A DNA stretch of 64,000 nucleotides from Clostridium zeae (lineage in GTDB: Bacteria; Bacillota; Clostridia; Clostridiales; Clostridiaceae). Position 1 is the stretch's first letter, and each line of letters opens with the position of its first letter. The notes beneath the pieces were generated by a model. It searched no databases and was not told the origin of the DNA. It saw nothing but the letters and a program-made list of their open reading frames with translations. The stretch lies in NCBI RefSeq assembly GCF_017312485.1, contig NZ_BMBA01000001.1, forward strand, positions 496,001 to 560,000. Reading direction: 5' to 3'. The position numbers and the translations under genes were made by a program. This document shows, one piece after another, positions 47,763 to 56,356 of this stretch.

Positions 47763-48197
47763 TTATAAATATCTATTTAGTTCATCCCATGCCTGCTTAT
47801 ATTTTTTAATGCGCTTAATTATATCTTCATCAGTTATATCTTTAATTCTTCTAAAGTCCATATTATGCTCAAGATCAGCTAATTTCACCTTGATTGATAA
47901 CGGTTTTGTTTTAACTCTATCAATATAATCAAAATAATCCTCAGTCTCTCCTCTTGTTAAACATTCTAATGCACTTAAAATCTCGTCTGAGAAGCCTATA
48001 TTTCTTAGCTCCTCAAAAGTTGCATCTGTATCTTCAACTACATCATGTAAAATTGCTACTATTTTTTCTGTTTCAGTTTCCATCTTGTTCATCACATATA
48101 TTGGATGTAATATGTATGGCATACCACCTTTATCAGTCTGTCCTTTATGCTTTTCTACTGCTAGACATATTGCTTTTTCTAAATAACTAATTTTCAT
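47763..48197 (-). CDS. HD-domain phosphohydrolase, SpoT/MESH1-like
   Basis: From ATG 48197 (MKISYLEKAIC) the 144-residue protein is a stand-alone HD hydrolase like the small (p)ppGpp hydrolase/MESH1 group. H-x-D layout: PYILHPIYVM, ILHDVVEDTD, then KLADLEHNMD. It may hydrolyse (p)ppGpp or another nucleotide with Mn2+. The ORF start at 48233 has no RBS. Confidence 0.85.
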   Translation of the reverse strand: MKISYLEKAICLAVEKHKGQTDKGGMPYILHPIYVMNKMETETEKIVAILHDVVEDTDATFEELRNIGFSDEILSALECLTRGETEDYFDYIDRVKTKPLSIKVKLADLEHNMDFRRIKDITDEDIIKRIKKYKQAWDELNRYL

Positions 48198-48313
48198 CAC
48201 CTTTTTCTTAGTTTTATATTTCAAGTATAACAAGATTTATTTTATTCTTGATTTTTTTACTTTCTCTAAATATTATTACTAATATATCTAAAAATAGACT
48301 ATATTCTTTTTGA

Positions 48314-49198
48314 TTAAACCTTTTTGGTCATATACCCCTTTTCTGCTAAGCTAACAAAACCTACTTTATCGTAAAAAACTTCTGCATTATTACCTACAGT
48401 AACATTTAGCCTTATTGCTGGATAAATTTTGGATAATAAGTTTAATGTCCTTTGCAGCAGCTTTGCTCCTATACCTTTTCTTTGAAATTCTGGATGTACT
48501 ACAAAATCAAGTATATATGGCAATCCATTAACATAGCCAACCATACATGCTCCAACAAATTTATTTGAAATTGTATCAAGAATCAATGTAGACCATTCAT
48601 TAGTAATATTCATTGCTTTTATATGCTTAAAGTAAGCTTGAACATTTAAAAGTTGAAAATCATAGGATTGAGATGATATATACTGAAACTTATTATTGCT
48701 ATATGAATTAAAATAAAGTTTTGCCATAGCTTCAACATGCTCAATTTCAGGAGCCACTATTTTATATCGCTCTTCCCAAATCACATTAAACTCATCAGTA
48801 GCACACACCATAAGCTTGTCAATTCTATTTAGTTGAAATCCCGCACTATTATAAGCTTCTGCTATTCTTAAATCAGCATCAGGAATTACGATTTCCTCAG
48901 TTTTATTCGATATTGTATTTACATGTAAAGTTAACACTTCAATTAGTCTACTAATATCATCAAATGGTGGTATAACAAATACACATTTTAGAATATTTGG
49001 CTTAATTAATGCTCCACCTATTCTTTTTCCTTCTTTTTCTACCCAAAAACAAAAATCTACATTCTTATATCGATCAATATCACTTTGAAAGCTTAACGAC
49101 ATCCATTCATTAAAATTACTTAGTCTATAAATAGCATGATATTTAGCCCACTGTTCTGAGTTTGCCTTACAAATTCTATATTCCTTTAAGTTTTCCAA
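48314..49198 (-). CDS. GNAT-family acetyltransferase, two-domain type
   Basis: The 294-residue protein begins at TTG 49198 behind AAAGGGG. The C-terminal half is a clear GNAT domain (LPYILDFVVHPEFQRKGIGAKLLQRTLNLL, then NVTVGNNAEVFYDKVGF). The N-terminal 140 residues look like a second, degenerate GNAT fold. The substrate is unknown. Confidence 0.82.
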   Translation of the reverse strand: MENLKEYRICKANSEQWAKYHAIYRLSNFNEWMSLSFQSDIDRYKNVDFCFWVEKEGKRIGGALIKPNILKCVFVIPPFDDISRLIEVLTLHVNTISNKTEEIVIPDADLRIAEAYNSAGFQLNRIDKLMVCATDEFNVIWEERYKIVAPEIEHVEAMAKLYFNSYSNNKFQYISSQSYDFQLLNVQAYFKHIKAMNITNEWSTLILDTISNKFVGACMVGYVNGLPYILDFVVHPEFQRKGIGAKLLQRTLNLLSKIYPAIRLNVTVGNNAEVFYDKVGFVSLAEKGYMTKKV

Positions 49199-49317
49199 AA
49201 TCTTAGCCCCTTTATATTAGTTAATTCATTTTTTAATTATCTTTATTTCTACGTTTGTATTTGTAGAGTCCTATAGATATCGCTTCTTTGAGTGCACCGC
49301 TAATAGTATATTAAACC

Positions 49318-49512
49318 TTAAACTTCTTTCTCAAAAATCAACTCATAATGTGTAGCAGAGCCATATATACCTGTTGGCGGAGTTAAAATTTGTACTAACC
49401 TCCATCCTGCTTTCGCATTTTGCTCAATTATGGCATGATAATCCTGCTTTGTTTTTAATTCCTTTAGCGAAAACTTTTTTAATTCTATCCTTACAAATTC
49501 ATATTTATACAT
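49318..49512 (-). CDS. DUF4177-family small protein
   Basis: The 64-residue protein from ATG 49512 starts MYKYEFVRIELK and has the DUF4177 core NAKAGWRLVQI, followed by HYELIFEKE. Its start overlaps the last codons of the HD protein gene at 49505 by 8 nt, so the two are cotranslated. Function unknown. Confidence 0.82.
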   Translation of the reverse strand: MYKYEFVRIELKKFSLKELKTKQDYHAIIEQNAKAGWRLVQILTPPTGIYGSATHYELIFEKEV

Positions 49513-50194
49513 ATAGCACCTCATTTAAACCATCAATTTCTGATCTTAGGATTTTAAAATATTCATCCATAAATTTCAGTCTTTCTTTACCGATTTCTTT
49601 TGCGGTCTTTGTATATAATTTATCGGGGATTTTCTTGAATTTTATTTCGTATTCAATAAAAGGTGTGTGTTTTGATACTTCTTTTATTCTTCCATTTTCA
49701 ACAGTATTAGCTTTAAGATAGTGATTTAGATCTGTGTTTGTTGTTAATCTCTGTCCAAATTGTCCTGCTAACATAAATGAACGAGCAATGCCGGTTGCTC
49801 CAATAATATCAAGCTTGTCTGAATCAAAAAGTATTTTTGCTTCTATTGTTTTAGGTTCATTTCCTGTCCTAAATCTATGAGCACTGATGCAATGCTTTAT
49901 CATATCAATTTTTTCTTTGTCATATTCTAACTCGCTTAATATATCTTCAGCAATGTCACAACCTAAGACAGCATGGTCAATTTCTCCTGTTTTATCTTGG
50001 CTTTCTTCTACTCTTGCGATATCGTGTAGTAATGCTGCTGGAATGAGAACTTCTAAGTCAACATTTTTCTCATCCTTTGAAATCAATAAACAAAGATTAA
50101 AAACCCTAAGCACATGATCTAAATTATGAGCTGAACAAGTTAATCTCTCCTTAACAATTTCTAAAATTTTTTTATGTTTCATTTCTATATCCAT
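49505..50194 (-). CDS. HD-domain phosphohydrolase (YpgQ-like)
   Basis: This 229-residue HD protein has the metal ligands in HNLDHVLRVF, LLHDIARVE and DHAVLGCDIAE, followed by KHCISAHRF and FDSDKLDIIGATGIARSF, typical of the uncharacterised Mn-dependent HD phosphohydrolases of Firmicutes. ATG 50194 follows GGAGG. Confidence 0.88.
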   Translation of the reverse strand: MDIEMKHKKILEIVKERLTCSAHNLDHVLRVFNLCLLISKDEKNVDLEVLIPAALLHDIARVEESQDKTGEIDHAVLGCDIAEDILSELEYDKEKIDMIKHCISAHRFRTGNEPKTIEAKILFDSDKLDIIGATGIARSFMLAGQFGQRLTTNTDLNHYLKANTVENGRIKEVSKHTPFIEYEIKFKKIPDKLYTKTAKEIGKERLKFMDEYFKILRSEIDGLNEVLYV

Positions 50195-50248
50195 ATATTA
50201 GCCTCCAGTATTCTTATATAATCCTTAAACAATCTCTCTAGAATTTAC

Positions 50249-51028
50249 TTACTCACCAATCATTTTCATGGCATCCTCGGTATCAATAGCAGTCATTTCT
50301 ACCCATGCGGTTTTATATCCGCACTTTACAGCATTACTTTTTGATGCAATATTTGACCATGCAGTACAATAAAACGGTACTTTTCCAAGTTTAATAATCT
50401 CATCTGTCAAAAGCTTTGTGAGTGTTGTTGCCACTCCTAGTCTTCTATATTCGGGTAAAACATCGATTCCTATCTGCCACATTGTATCACAGTCATTGCT
50501 TGCACCTGCCACACCTGCTATTTTTCCATCAATATATCCAACTACCGCCAAAATATCCTTTTTATCACTGTCAGAGTTATATCCTAATGCCATAGAAAAT
50601 CTATCATCTTCATACAATGCTGGAATTTCATCTTCAATAAGCATCTTCACTTCAATATTTTCATTAATCAAAACTTGTTTTTCTAAATCAGGTAGAAAGA
50701 ATTCAGCAATAAAACATACACTTTTGCCGTATTTTTCAAACTCTCTATTTAATACAATTAACTGAGGCGTATCAAAGCATCTATATTCAGAATGCCTATC
50801 AACAAACCCCTTCATAAACTCTTCTATTCTTTCATCTACAGAAACCACCAATCCTGAACCATAATAGGCTAATCCGCAGAACAACGGCTTTTTATAGCAC
50901 TTTTTTCTTCCCTCATTTAGTTTAGATATTACAACGGTACTTCCTTTGTTCAAGAAATCAGTAGCTTTGCAGTTTAAGTCTATTGCCGATTGTTCCATAG
51001 CTATCTTCCATATGTCTTTATTAATCAT
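50249..51028 (-). CDS. GNAT-family acetyltransferase
   Basis: The 259-residue protein has a C-terminal GNAT core (YIDGKIAGVAGASNDCDTMWQIGIDVLPEYRRLGVATTLTKLLTDEI, then YCTAWSNIASKSNAVKCGYK) after a 140-residue N-terminal domain. Substrate unknown. AAGGAAA precedes ATG 51028. The upstream region holds the largest DIITS-family fragment (51120-51269). Confidence 0.85.
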   Translation of the reverse strand: MINKDIWKIAMEQSAIDLNCKATDFLNKGSTVVISKLNEGRKKCYKKPLFCGLAYYGSGLVVSVDERIEEFMKGFVDRHSEYRCFDTPQLIVLNREFEKYGKSVCFIAEFFLPDLEKQVLINENIEVKMLIEDEIPALYEDDRFSMALGYNSDSDKKDILAVVGYIDGKIAGVAGASNDCDTMWQIGIDVLPEYRRLGVATTLTKLLTDEIIKLGKVPFYCTAWSNIASKSNAVKCGYKTAWVEMTAIDTEDAMKMIGE

Positions 51029-51119
51029 ATAATATTTCCTTTCTAAACACTTTACCTCAATTTTTCTAGTGCAGTTAAGTTATATCAAAACTCATTATAT
51101 TTATAGATACATTTTATTT

Positions 51120-51269
51120 TTCATCATTACTGATATTATTTTCAACTAGCACCCAATACCAGTCAAATAGTATCCCTTTGTCAAAGATGTCCACCTTATA
51201 TGTAAATTCGTTATAATTTTCAACTATCGACTTCCCACTTGTAATTATATCATTAATTTCCAGTTACAC
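51120..51269 (-). pseudogene. Gene tail fragment of the DIITS family, copy 1
   Basis: A minus-strand frame reads LEINDIITSGKSIVENYNE and runs on with YKVDIFDKGILFDWYWVLVE before a TAA. The codon just before it is a TAA in the aligned frame, so the gene is broken. The aromatic, charged pattern (EFTYKVDIFDKG, DWYWVL) is clearly coding. Two other tails with DIITS lie at 54833 and 63411. The whole gene is not present. Confidence 0.5.
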
Positions 51270-51348
51270 CCACAAAATTAAGAGACATTTTAATCTTTTT
51301 CACTGATAAATATCCAAACTCTCTATCTTAAATTTAATATATAAGTAA

Positions 51349-51449
51349 AGAGTTACTGTATCGAAACTTAATCTGTACCAGCACTAAGATCCCGACTTCT
51401 GTGGATTTGCGGGCTGGTATAGATTAATAGTTGTGTTAGGAACTCTAGA
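51349..51449. repeat. About 101-nt inverted-repeat element, copy B
   Basis: Homologous to copy A at 46998. The shared blocks are GAGTT.CT.TAT.GAAACTTAAT.TGTAC and TTAGGAACTCT at the end. Inside, AACTTAATCT and CCAGC pair with GCTGG and AGATTAATAGTT, giving a long stem. Differences between the copies tend to be compensatory. No ORF and no obvious target duplication. Confidence 0.6.
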
Positions 51450-51471
51450 ACTATTTTTTATATTACCATTT

Positions 51472-51513
51472 AAAAACACCCCATAATCCAGATTTGAATA
51501 ATGGGATGTTTTT
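51472..51513 (-). terminator. Terminator family member 1, after the NUDIX gene
   Basis: On the minus strand AAAAACATCCCAT pairs with ATGGGGTGTTTTT (one G-U pair). It shares its stem and the CATTATTCA loop with the terminators at 54981, 58288 and 59632. Confidence 0.85.
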
Positions 51514-51563
51514 AATAAATATTCTATTTCATTTCTTTTGCTACTTTATAAAAGTATTACTTA

Positions 51564-52121
51564 TTAAATCTTTATTAAATCCATCTGCATTAAGGCATGA
51601 AATAAAGATGAAACGTGTAGTGCTTGGAGAAAATCATTGCTTTTAAGACTTGTGATTACTTCATTCAATGGCTTTAATACAACCCTTATTTGTTCTGTTT
51701 CATCTAAATTAATATCTTTAGTTAATTCAACATCCAAGGCTAGAAAACAATAAGTAAGGTTATTATGATTTGCTGGATTAGCAGATATGGTACATGTATG
51801 AATAAACTTTTCACCTGTATAACCTGTTTCCTCAGCCAATTCTCTCTTAATTGCTTCAACAGGAGATTTATCTGAGGGCTCCATTCCTCCTGATGGTAGT
51901 TCTAAAAGTGTCTTTTGGCATCCATGACGATATTGCTCAACTAAAACAACTTCTTTTTGTTTAGTTATTGCTACAACATTTACCCATATTGGATATTCAT
52001 ATACGTAATAGGGAGTAACAATCCTACCATTTGGCATTTTACATGTATCTGCCCTCAACGAAATCCATTTGTCCTTAATAATATGTTCAGATTTCAATAA
52101 CTCCCAGTTAAAATTCTCCAT
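51564..52121 (-). CDS. NUDIX hydrolase, ADP-ribose pyrophosphatase-like, with altered Nudix box
   Basis: The 185-residue protein resembles ADP-ribose pyrophosphatases: VLVEQYRHGCQKTLLELPSGGMEP, then the Nudix-type helix AIKRELAEETGYTGE. The R-E-L-x-E-E-x-G core is intact, but the first acidic residue of the G-x5-E part is a lysine (GGMEPSDK). Metal binding may still occur through the intact EE pair. ATG 52121 was chosen for its 9-nt distance from AAGGAAGG. Confidence 0.85.
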   Translation of the reverse strand: MENFNWELLKSEHIIKDKWISLRADTCKMPNGRIVTPYYVYEYPIWVNVVAITKQKEVVLVEQYRHGCQKTLLELPSGGMEPSDKSPVEAIKRELAEETGYTGEKFIHTCTISANPANHNNLTYCFLALDVELTKDINLDETEQIRVVLKPLNEVITSLKSNDFLQALHVSSLFHALMQMDLIKI

Positions 52122-52405
52122 ACCTCTCATCCTTCCTTTAACTTTTAATTATTCAATAATATTTTTCTACTCCTAATATAACATCTATTTCTCTCTATAG
52201 TTTATGTGTAAATACTATCCGTGGTTAACTCTTTCAACTTTAAGAATATATTAATTTTATGTTTGTCTGCGTACTTTTTATAATACTTATAAATAGAAAA
52301 TCGATTCAAAAAAATCGTAGAACAAATTTATACTCATTCCTTACATATAACTTTTATGTTATGATTGGATTAATTACTTTAATAACTTTTTTAAAAGGAG
52401 CTTAT

Positions 52406-52778
52406 ATGAAAAATAAGTATAAAGGTTTGGGTGTTTTTGGCACTTTTCTAGGCATGTGGCTTTCCCGAAACTTTGGAAATAACAAGTATTTTGGATTAGA
52501 TGGTAGAATGCTCATTTTACTTTTTGCTATATTACTAATAACTGCATGTATAATTTCTATGATTATAAAAAAAATTTTATTTAATAGCATTTTTAAGTTT
52601 AATTCTAATTTCCCCTATGTTTGTCGGATTTATAGGGATATATTATGATAATATAATTTTGGTCACTGGAGGCTTAATTGGATTTCTTATTTTACTTGGA
52701 TTATATGTTATATTAATGAAGCGATATCAAAGAAATAAAGATAATATTAACTACGATAAATATAAAAATGATTATTAA
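52406..52778 (+). pseudogene. Small membrane protein gene with a frameshift at an A8 tract
   Basis: ATG 52406 follows AAAGGAG. Frame 1 encodes MKNKYKGLGVFGTFLGM and about 56 residues up to a poly-A run (8 A) at about 52567-52574. It then drifts into a non-membrane tail and stops at 52648. From the same point the +1 frame continues as a clear membrane protein (YLIAFLSLILISPMFVGFIG, then GGLIGFLILLGLYVILMKRYQ) until TAA 52776-52778. Removing one A joins them into a roughly 123-residue protein with three to four helices. It is a decayed gene, a slippage-controlled gene, or a sequencing error. Confidence 0.65.
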
Positions 52779-52799
52779 TATAATGAATAAACAATAATA

Positions 52800-53450
52800 T
52801 TAGCTCATGAAAATATTATCAATTCGTTCTTTATCATATGCTAAAATCCAACTGTTATATTTTTCATATATAGGTAATAAGGCTCCCTTACTCTCAGATA
52901 TTAAATCCATCCCTCTATCGTCATACATATAAAAAATTATATGCTTATGCAAATTGATGAAAAAAACTTCATCTGAAATATATGGTTCAATAGCAAAGTC
53001 CTGGTGAGCTTTTGCTTTTAAAATTCCAATGTAGTCAATAGATTTAATATTACATAGCAATATATGTTGATATGTAATACCTGATAAATCGCCATTTTCC
53101 TCATAGTGCTTTTTCAACTCTATACTACTTACTTGCTTAATAAGTTCTTTATCTTTCATATACTTTGGAAAAACCTCTTCCCCTTGGTTGGAGCATTTGT
53201 AAGGTTCGATACACCGAAATCTTTTTATGGTAATAAGCATCTGTTCATCAGTATCGAATATTTCTCTAAAAATCATAATTGAACGTAATAATATATTTGT
53301 AAAATAAGAAGCGTGTTCAACTCCTCTATTCGGCATTCCAAGTTCAAATCTTAAACCAACTGAAGAATTATAGAATAGTGGAGATTCTAAAGGTATATTA
53401 TAAAAGTGTTGACGAAGGAAGTCACTTAATATCACATTTAATTCTTTCAT
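52800..53450 (-). CDS. DUF3885-family protein
   Basis: The 216-residue protein has the DUF3885 pattern: RFELGMPNR near the N terminus, and at the C terminus FYMYDDRGMDLISESKGALLPIYEKYNSWILAYDKERIDNIF. Function unknown; members are scattered in Firmicutes, often near other single genes. ATG 53450 has AAAGGA 11 nt away. Confidence 0.82.
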   Translation of the reverse strand: MKELNVILSDFLRQHFYNIPLESPLFYNSSVGLRFELGMPNRGVEHASYFTNILLRSIMIFREIFDTDEQMLITIKRFRCIEPYKCSNQGEEVFPKYMKDKELIKQVSSIELKKHYEENGDLSGITYQHILLCNIKSIDYIGILKAKAHQDFAIEPYISDEVFFINLHKHIIFYMYDDRGMDLISESKGALLPIYEKYNSWILAYDKERIDNIFMS

Positions 53451-53469
53451 GTGTCAAATTATCCTTTCT

Positions 53470-53592
53470 TTAACCTGCACTAATACCAACAACTATTTTT
53501 TCTTGAACCAATTTTTTCATGATGTCTTCACAGTTTGCTTTTCTCATAGAATTTAACAAATAAAATGGATTACCACCTTTTATTTTAAATAC
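53470..53592 (-). pseudogene. Peptidase E (S51) remnant
   Basis: A 41-codon minus-strand frame, KGGNPFYLLNSMRKANCED then VQEKIVVGISAG and stop, matches peptidase S51 sequences (GGNTFYLL...; y.GiSAGs). The stop falls one codon before the catalytic serine. There is a TAG directly upstream and no start. The rest of the gene has been lost. Confidence 0.6.
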
Positions 53593-53696
53593 CTAAACCT
53601 ATCCCAAAATTCTAGTAATTATTCTTCTTTATTTTTGTGTCACTGAATAAGAGATTATGAAGTAAAACAACATCTGATTATGCTTTTTTACAGGAG

Positions 53697-54155
53697 TTAG
53701 AGGAACTTATTCATTGATGTATAATTTGATACCTGAAATCCAAGATTTTCATATAATGGTTTCCCTTTTTCAGTCGCCATTAAATCAACTGCGGCAACGC
53801 CTAATAGCTTTGCTTCTGATAAAAGTTCTGTCATAACTTTCGTCGCAATTCCTTTTCCTCTATGTGGAGGGTATGTAAAAACATTGTATACCGTACCGAC
53901 AAGATATGATGAAAACGCTATTAACGGAGGTCTTTCCACGATTGACATAAATGCAGTTGCTAATACTTCATTTTCATTTTCGGCAATGATAGCAATAAAT
54001 CCCTTGTTAAGGTGTTGAGTAAAATATTCTTCTAACTTCGTTCTAATATCTTGCACTTCTTCCGAAGTAGACACACCTTTTTCTGCAAACAGGTATTCCA
54101 TACGAATCTTTATGAGGAGGTCAATATCCTCTTTAACCATTTTTCTTACTTTCAT
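53697..54155 (-). CDS. GNAT-family acetyltransferase
   Basis: From ATG 54155 (MKVRKMVKEDIDLLIKIR), behind AAGGTGG, the 152-residue protein has the GNAT motif A NVFTYPPHRGKGIATKVMTELL and DLMATEKGKPLYENLGF. The longer frame from 54230 has no RBS. Substrate unknown. Confidence 0.9.
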   Translation of the reverse strand: MKVRKMVKEDIDLLIKIRMEYLFAEKGVSTSEEVQDIRTKLEEYFTQHLNKGFIAIIAENENEVLATAFMSIVERPPLIAFSSYLVGTVYNVFTYPPHRGKGIATKVMTELLSEAKLLGVAAVDLMATEKGKPLYENLGFQVSNYTSMNKFL

Positions 54156-54276
54156 GTTTTGCACCACCTTATATTTATAATCTTCAATTCGCACTTTTTT
54201 ACAAGGTCGTCCCTTAAGAAAATTATTCATTATTATGTTTGTTGTTCTTTCTCTTTAATTCTTCTAGTAATACGTT

Positions 54277-54777
54277 CTATTGCCTCTTTCTTCTAAGCAT
54301 ATCTTCTGAAAAATCGCTATCTATCATTCTGATAGGAGTTATTAGTGGTTCATTTATCTGCAACAATTTTTTATTAACTATACCTCCATTAGAATTTAGA
54401 AATATTAAAAGTTTTTTACCAAATAAAAGATAATTTCTTGATATTTCCTCACCTATATTAATCACACGAATTGCATCGTTAAAATGATTTATAAAAAAAT
54501 GTTCAAAATTTTTGAATATGAATATATATCCTTCATTGTTAGGTAAAATTTCTGATTCTGACTTACCTTTAGTAATCTTAATCCTATAATCATCCCAAAA
54601 TGATTCTGCATTCTCCCAATCATTACAGTCAAAAAAGTAAGTATCCAAACCTTCTGATTCTAATAATGTTATATATTTTTCAAGAACTTCATATTTTGTA
54701 TAAAATTTAAAAACTCCGTCCACTAACAACTTGAACCAAGTTTGCTTTATTGTTATTTCATATTGTTCATTATTCAT
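54277..54777 (-). CDS. Unknown soluble protein, weak barstar-like appearance
   Basis: From ATG 54777 (MNNEQYEITIKQTWF, behind AGGAGA) the protein is 166 residues. A segment of acidic and aromatic residues, YFFDCNDWENAESFWDDYRI, resembles the barstar NLDALWDCL region, but only loosely. The gene is just after a DIITS-family fragment, and the C terminus is rich in charged residues (SEDMLRRKRQ). I do not assign a family. Confidence 0.7.
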   Translation of the reverse strand: MNNEQYEITIKQTWFKLLVDGVFKFYTKYEVLEKYITLLESEGLDTYFFDCNDWENAESFWDDYRIKITKGKSESEILPNNEGYIFIFKNFEHFFINHFNDAIRVINIGEEISRNYLLFGKKLLIFLNSNGGIVNKKLLQINEPLITPIRMIDSDFSEDMLRRKRQ

Positions 54778-54832
54778 TATTTTTCTCCTATAAATAGTTC
54801 TATTTCGTAATATAATTACCACTTTGCCTTAA

Positions 54833-54878
54833 TCACTTGTAATTATATCATCTAAATACAATTTATTCCACGAGCTTT
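54833..54878 (-). pseudogene. Gene tail fragment of the DIITS family, copy 2
   Basis: A short minus-strand frame SWNKLYLDDIITSD then TAA. It aligns with copies 1 and 3 in -W..L...DIITS-. Preceded by a stop codon. Confidence 0.4.
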
Positions 54879-54980
54879 ACAGTTTACTGAGCTTACTAAT
54901 TTTTTACAACACCATTCAATTTTCAAAACATTATTCTTTTATTTCACTTAATTTATACCGAATTTTTGATCTTGCAAAGC

Positions 54981-55022
54981 AAAAACACCGCAAAATTCAA
55001 TTTCATGAATAATGCGGTGTTT
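54981..55022 (-). terminator. Terminator family member 2, after the PaiA-like gene
   Basis: Stem AAACACCGCA/TGCGGTGTTT with an inner ATTCA/TGAAT. It shares the CATTATTCA loop with the other three members and ends in T residues on the minus strand. Confidence 0.85.
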
Positions 55023-55101
55023 CCATATAAATATCCTTTGGGGAATCACATTCAAGTATCATATCTAACTACTAAATTTAAACACAGTACATTAACAAAT
55101 C

Positions 55102-55620
55102 CTATAATACAAATTTCATTAAATTATCTGTCTGCTCATCATCACCTAATTTGAAAATATGAGTGTCAAACTTTTCAAATCCCAGCTTTTCATAAAATCT
55201 TATTGCATTTATATTGTGTTCCCATACCCCTAGCCACACATAATTTAGCTTGTTGTCTCTTGCAAACTCTATTGCTTTTTGTATTAGTCTCTTCCCGATC
55301 TGTTTACCTTTGCACTCCTGCAATACATAAATTCTTTGAACTTCCAGGCTGTTTTCATGGCCTTCCTCTGTTTGTGCTTTGTCAAAATTAACTTTCATGT
55401 ATGCTACTACTTCTTCATTATTTTCCACTATATAAAATCTCGAGCCGTTATTTTTCACTTCACTTTTAACTTGCTCATAAGAGAAATTTTCTCTTAAATA
55501 GTTTTCCATATCTTCTTCAGTATTTTCATTAGAAAAAGTTTCATAAAAAGTTTTCTCACCTATATATTTGATTTTTTCTATATCTTTTAAAGTACATTCT
55601 TTTATTAAAAAGTTCTCCAT
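55102..55620 (-). CDS. PaiA-like GNAT acetyltransferase
   Basis: The 172-residue protein has RIYVLQECKGKQIGKRLIQKAIEFA (acetyl-CoA site), WLGVWEHNINAIRFYEKLGF, and the PaiA-like tail HIFKLGDDEQTDNLMKFVL. PaiA proteins acetylate polyamines (spermidine/spermine). GGAGG precedes ATG 55620. Confidence 0.88.
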   Translation of the reverse strand: MENFLIKECTLKDIEKIKYIGEKTFYETFSNENTEEDMENYLRENFSYEQVKSEVKNNGSRFYIVENNEEVVAYMKVNFDKAQTEEGHENSLEVQRIYVLQECKGKQIGKRLIQKAIEFARDNKLNYVWLGVWEHNINAIRFYEKLGFEKFDTHIFKLGDDEQTDNLMKFVL

Positions 55621-55654
55621 AAACTTTATTCCTCCAAATTATATAATGCCATTG

Positions 55655-56347
55655 TTAAATACTTAGTAATGCCTTTGATATCTCCTCATATCTTTCATCA
55701 GTTATACCAAGCTTTTTCTTAAATCTTTCATCATCCATTTTTGCAACAATTATCCTGTCAGGAGATATTTTCTTAATGATATCCTTTAGCTTACTAACAG
55801 ATTCTTCATCATCGTTATAACCCTTTATGATTGTAATTTCAAAAATAAATTTTCCTTTGTACTGCTTATTAAAGGAAACCATATTCGAAATGTATTCTTC
55901 TATGGTATACCCATCAATTGGTCTTTGAACTTTCTGAAAATCCTCTTCAGTTATTGTTTTTATCTCTCCAATAACCTCATCACATCTATTTGCTACTTCT
56001 ATGTATTCAGCTCTGCCTAGTAGATATCCATTAGATAGCAGTCTTATAGGTAACCCTTTGCCTTTAATTAAATCAATTATATAACCAAGTTTATCATTAA
56101 CAAAAGCTTCTCCTTTTGAGTTAATAAAAATCAATTCTGCCTTAGTATTTTCTATAATGCTTTCAAGTTCTTTTAATGAACTATCCATTTCATCAAAGGA
56201 TTTCTGTGTATCTACCTTATTTTGCGATCTTCCAATAGGGCAAAATATACAATCAAAGTTACAATACTTTTCAGGTAGTATGTTTACTTCCAGCACTCTT
56301 CTTCCATCTTCAATATAAATATCTTTATAACTAAAACTCCCCATCAT
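55655..56347 (-). CDS. Radical SAM protein
   Basis: The 230-residue protein has the radical-SAM cluster motif C29-x3-C33-x2-C36 in KYCNFDCIFCPIGR, followed by FINSKGEAFVN and LPIRLLSNGYL, a typical (beta/alpha)6 core. It lacks a clear accessory domain and looks like the short Fe-S enzymes of the 'wyosine-like/YfkA-like' group. The substrate is unknown. It is 9 nt downstream of the B3/B4 gene; probably one operon. Confidence 0.88.
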   Translation of the reverse strand: MMGSFSYKDIYIEDGRRVLEVNILPEKYCNFDCIFCPIGRSQNKVDTQKSFDEMDSSLKELESIIENTKAELIFINSKGEAFVNDKLGYIIDLIKGKGLPIRLLSNGYLLGRAEYIEVANRCDEVIGEIKTITEEDFQKVQRPIDGYTIEEYISNMVSFNKQYKGKFIFEITIIKGYNDDEESVSKLKDIIKKISPDRIIVAKMDDERFKKKLGITDERYEEISKALLSI

Positions 56348-56356
56348 AATGTCCTC

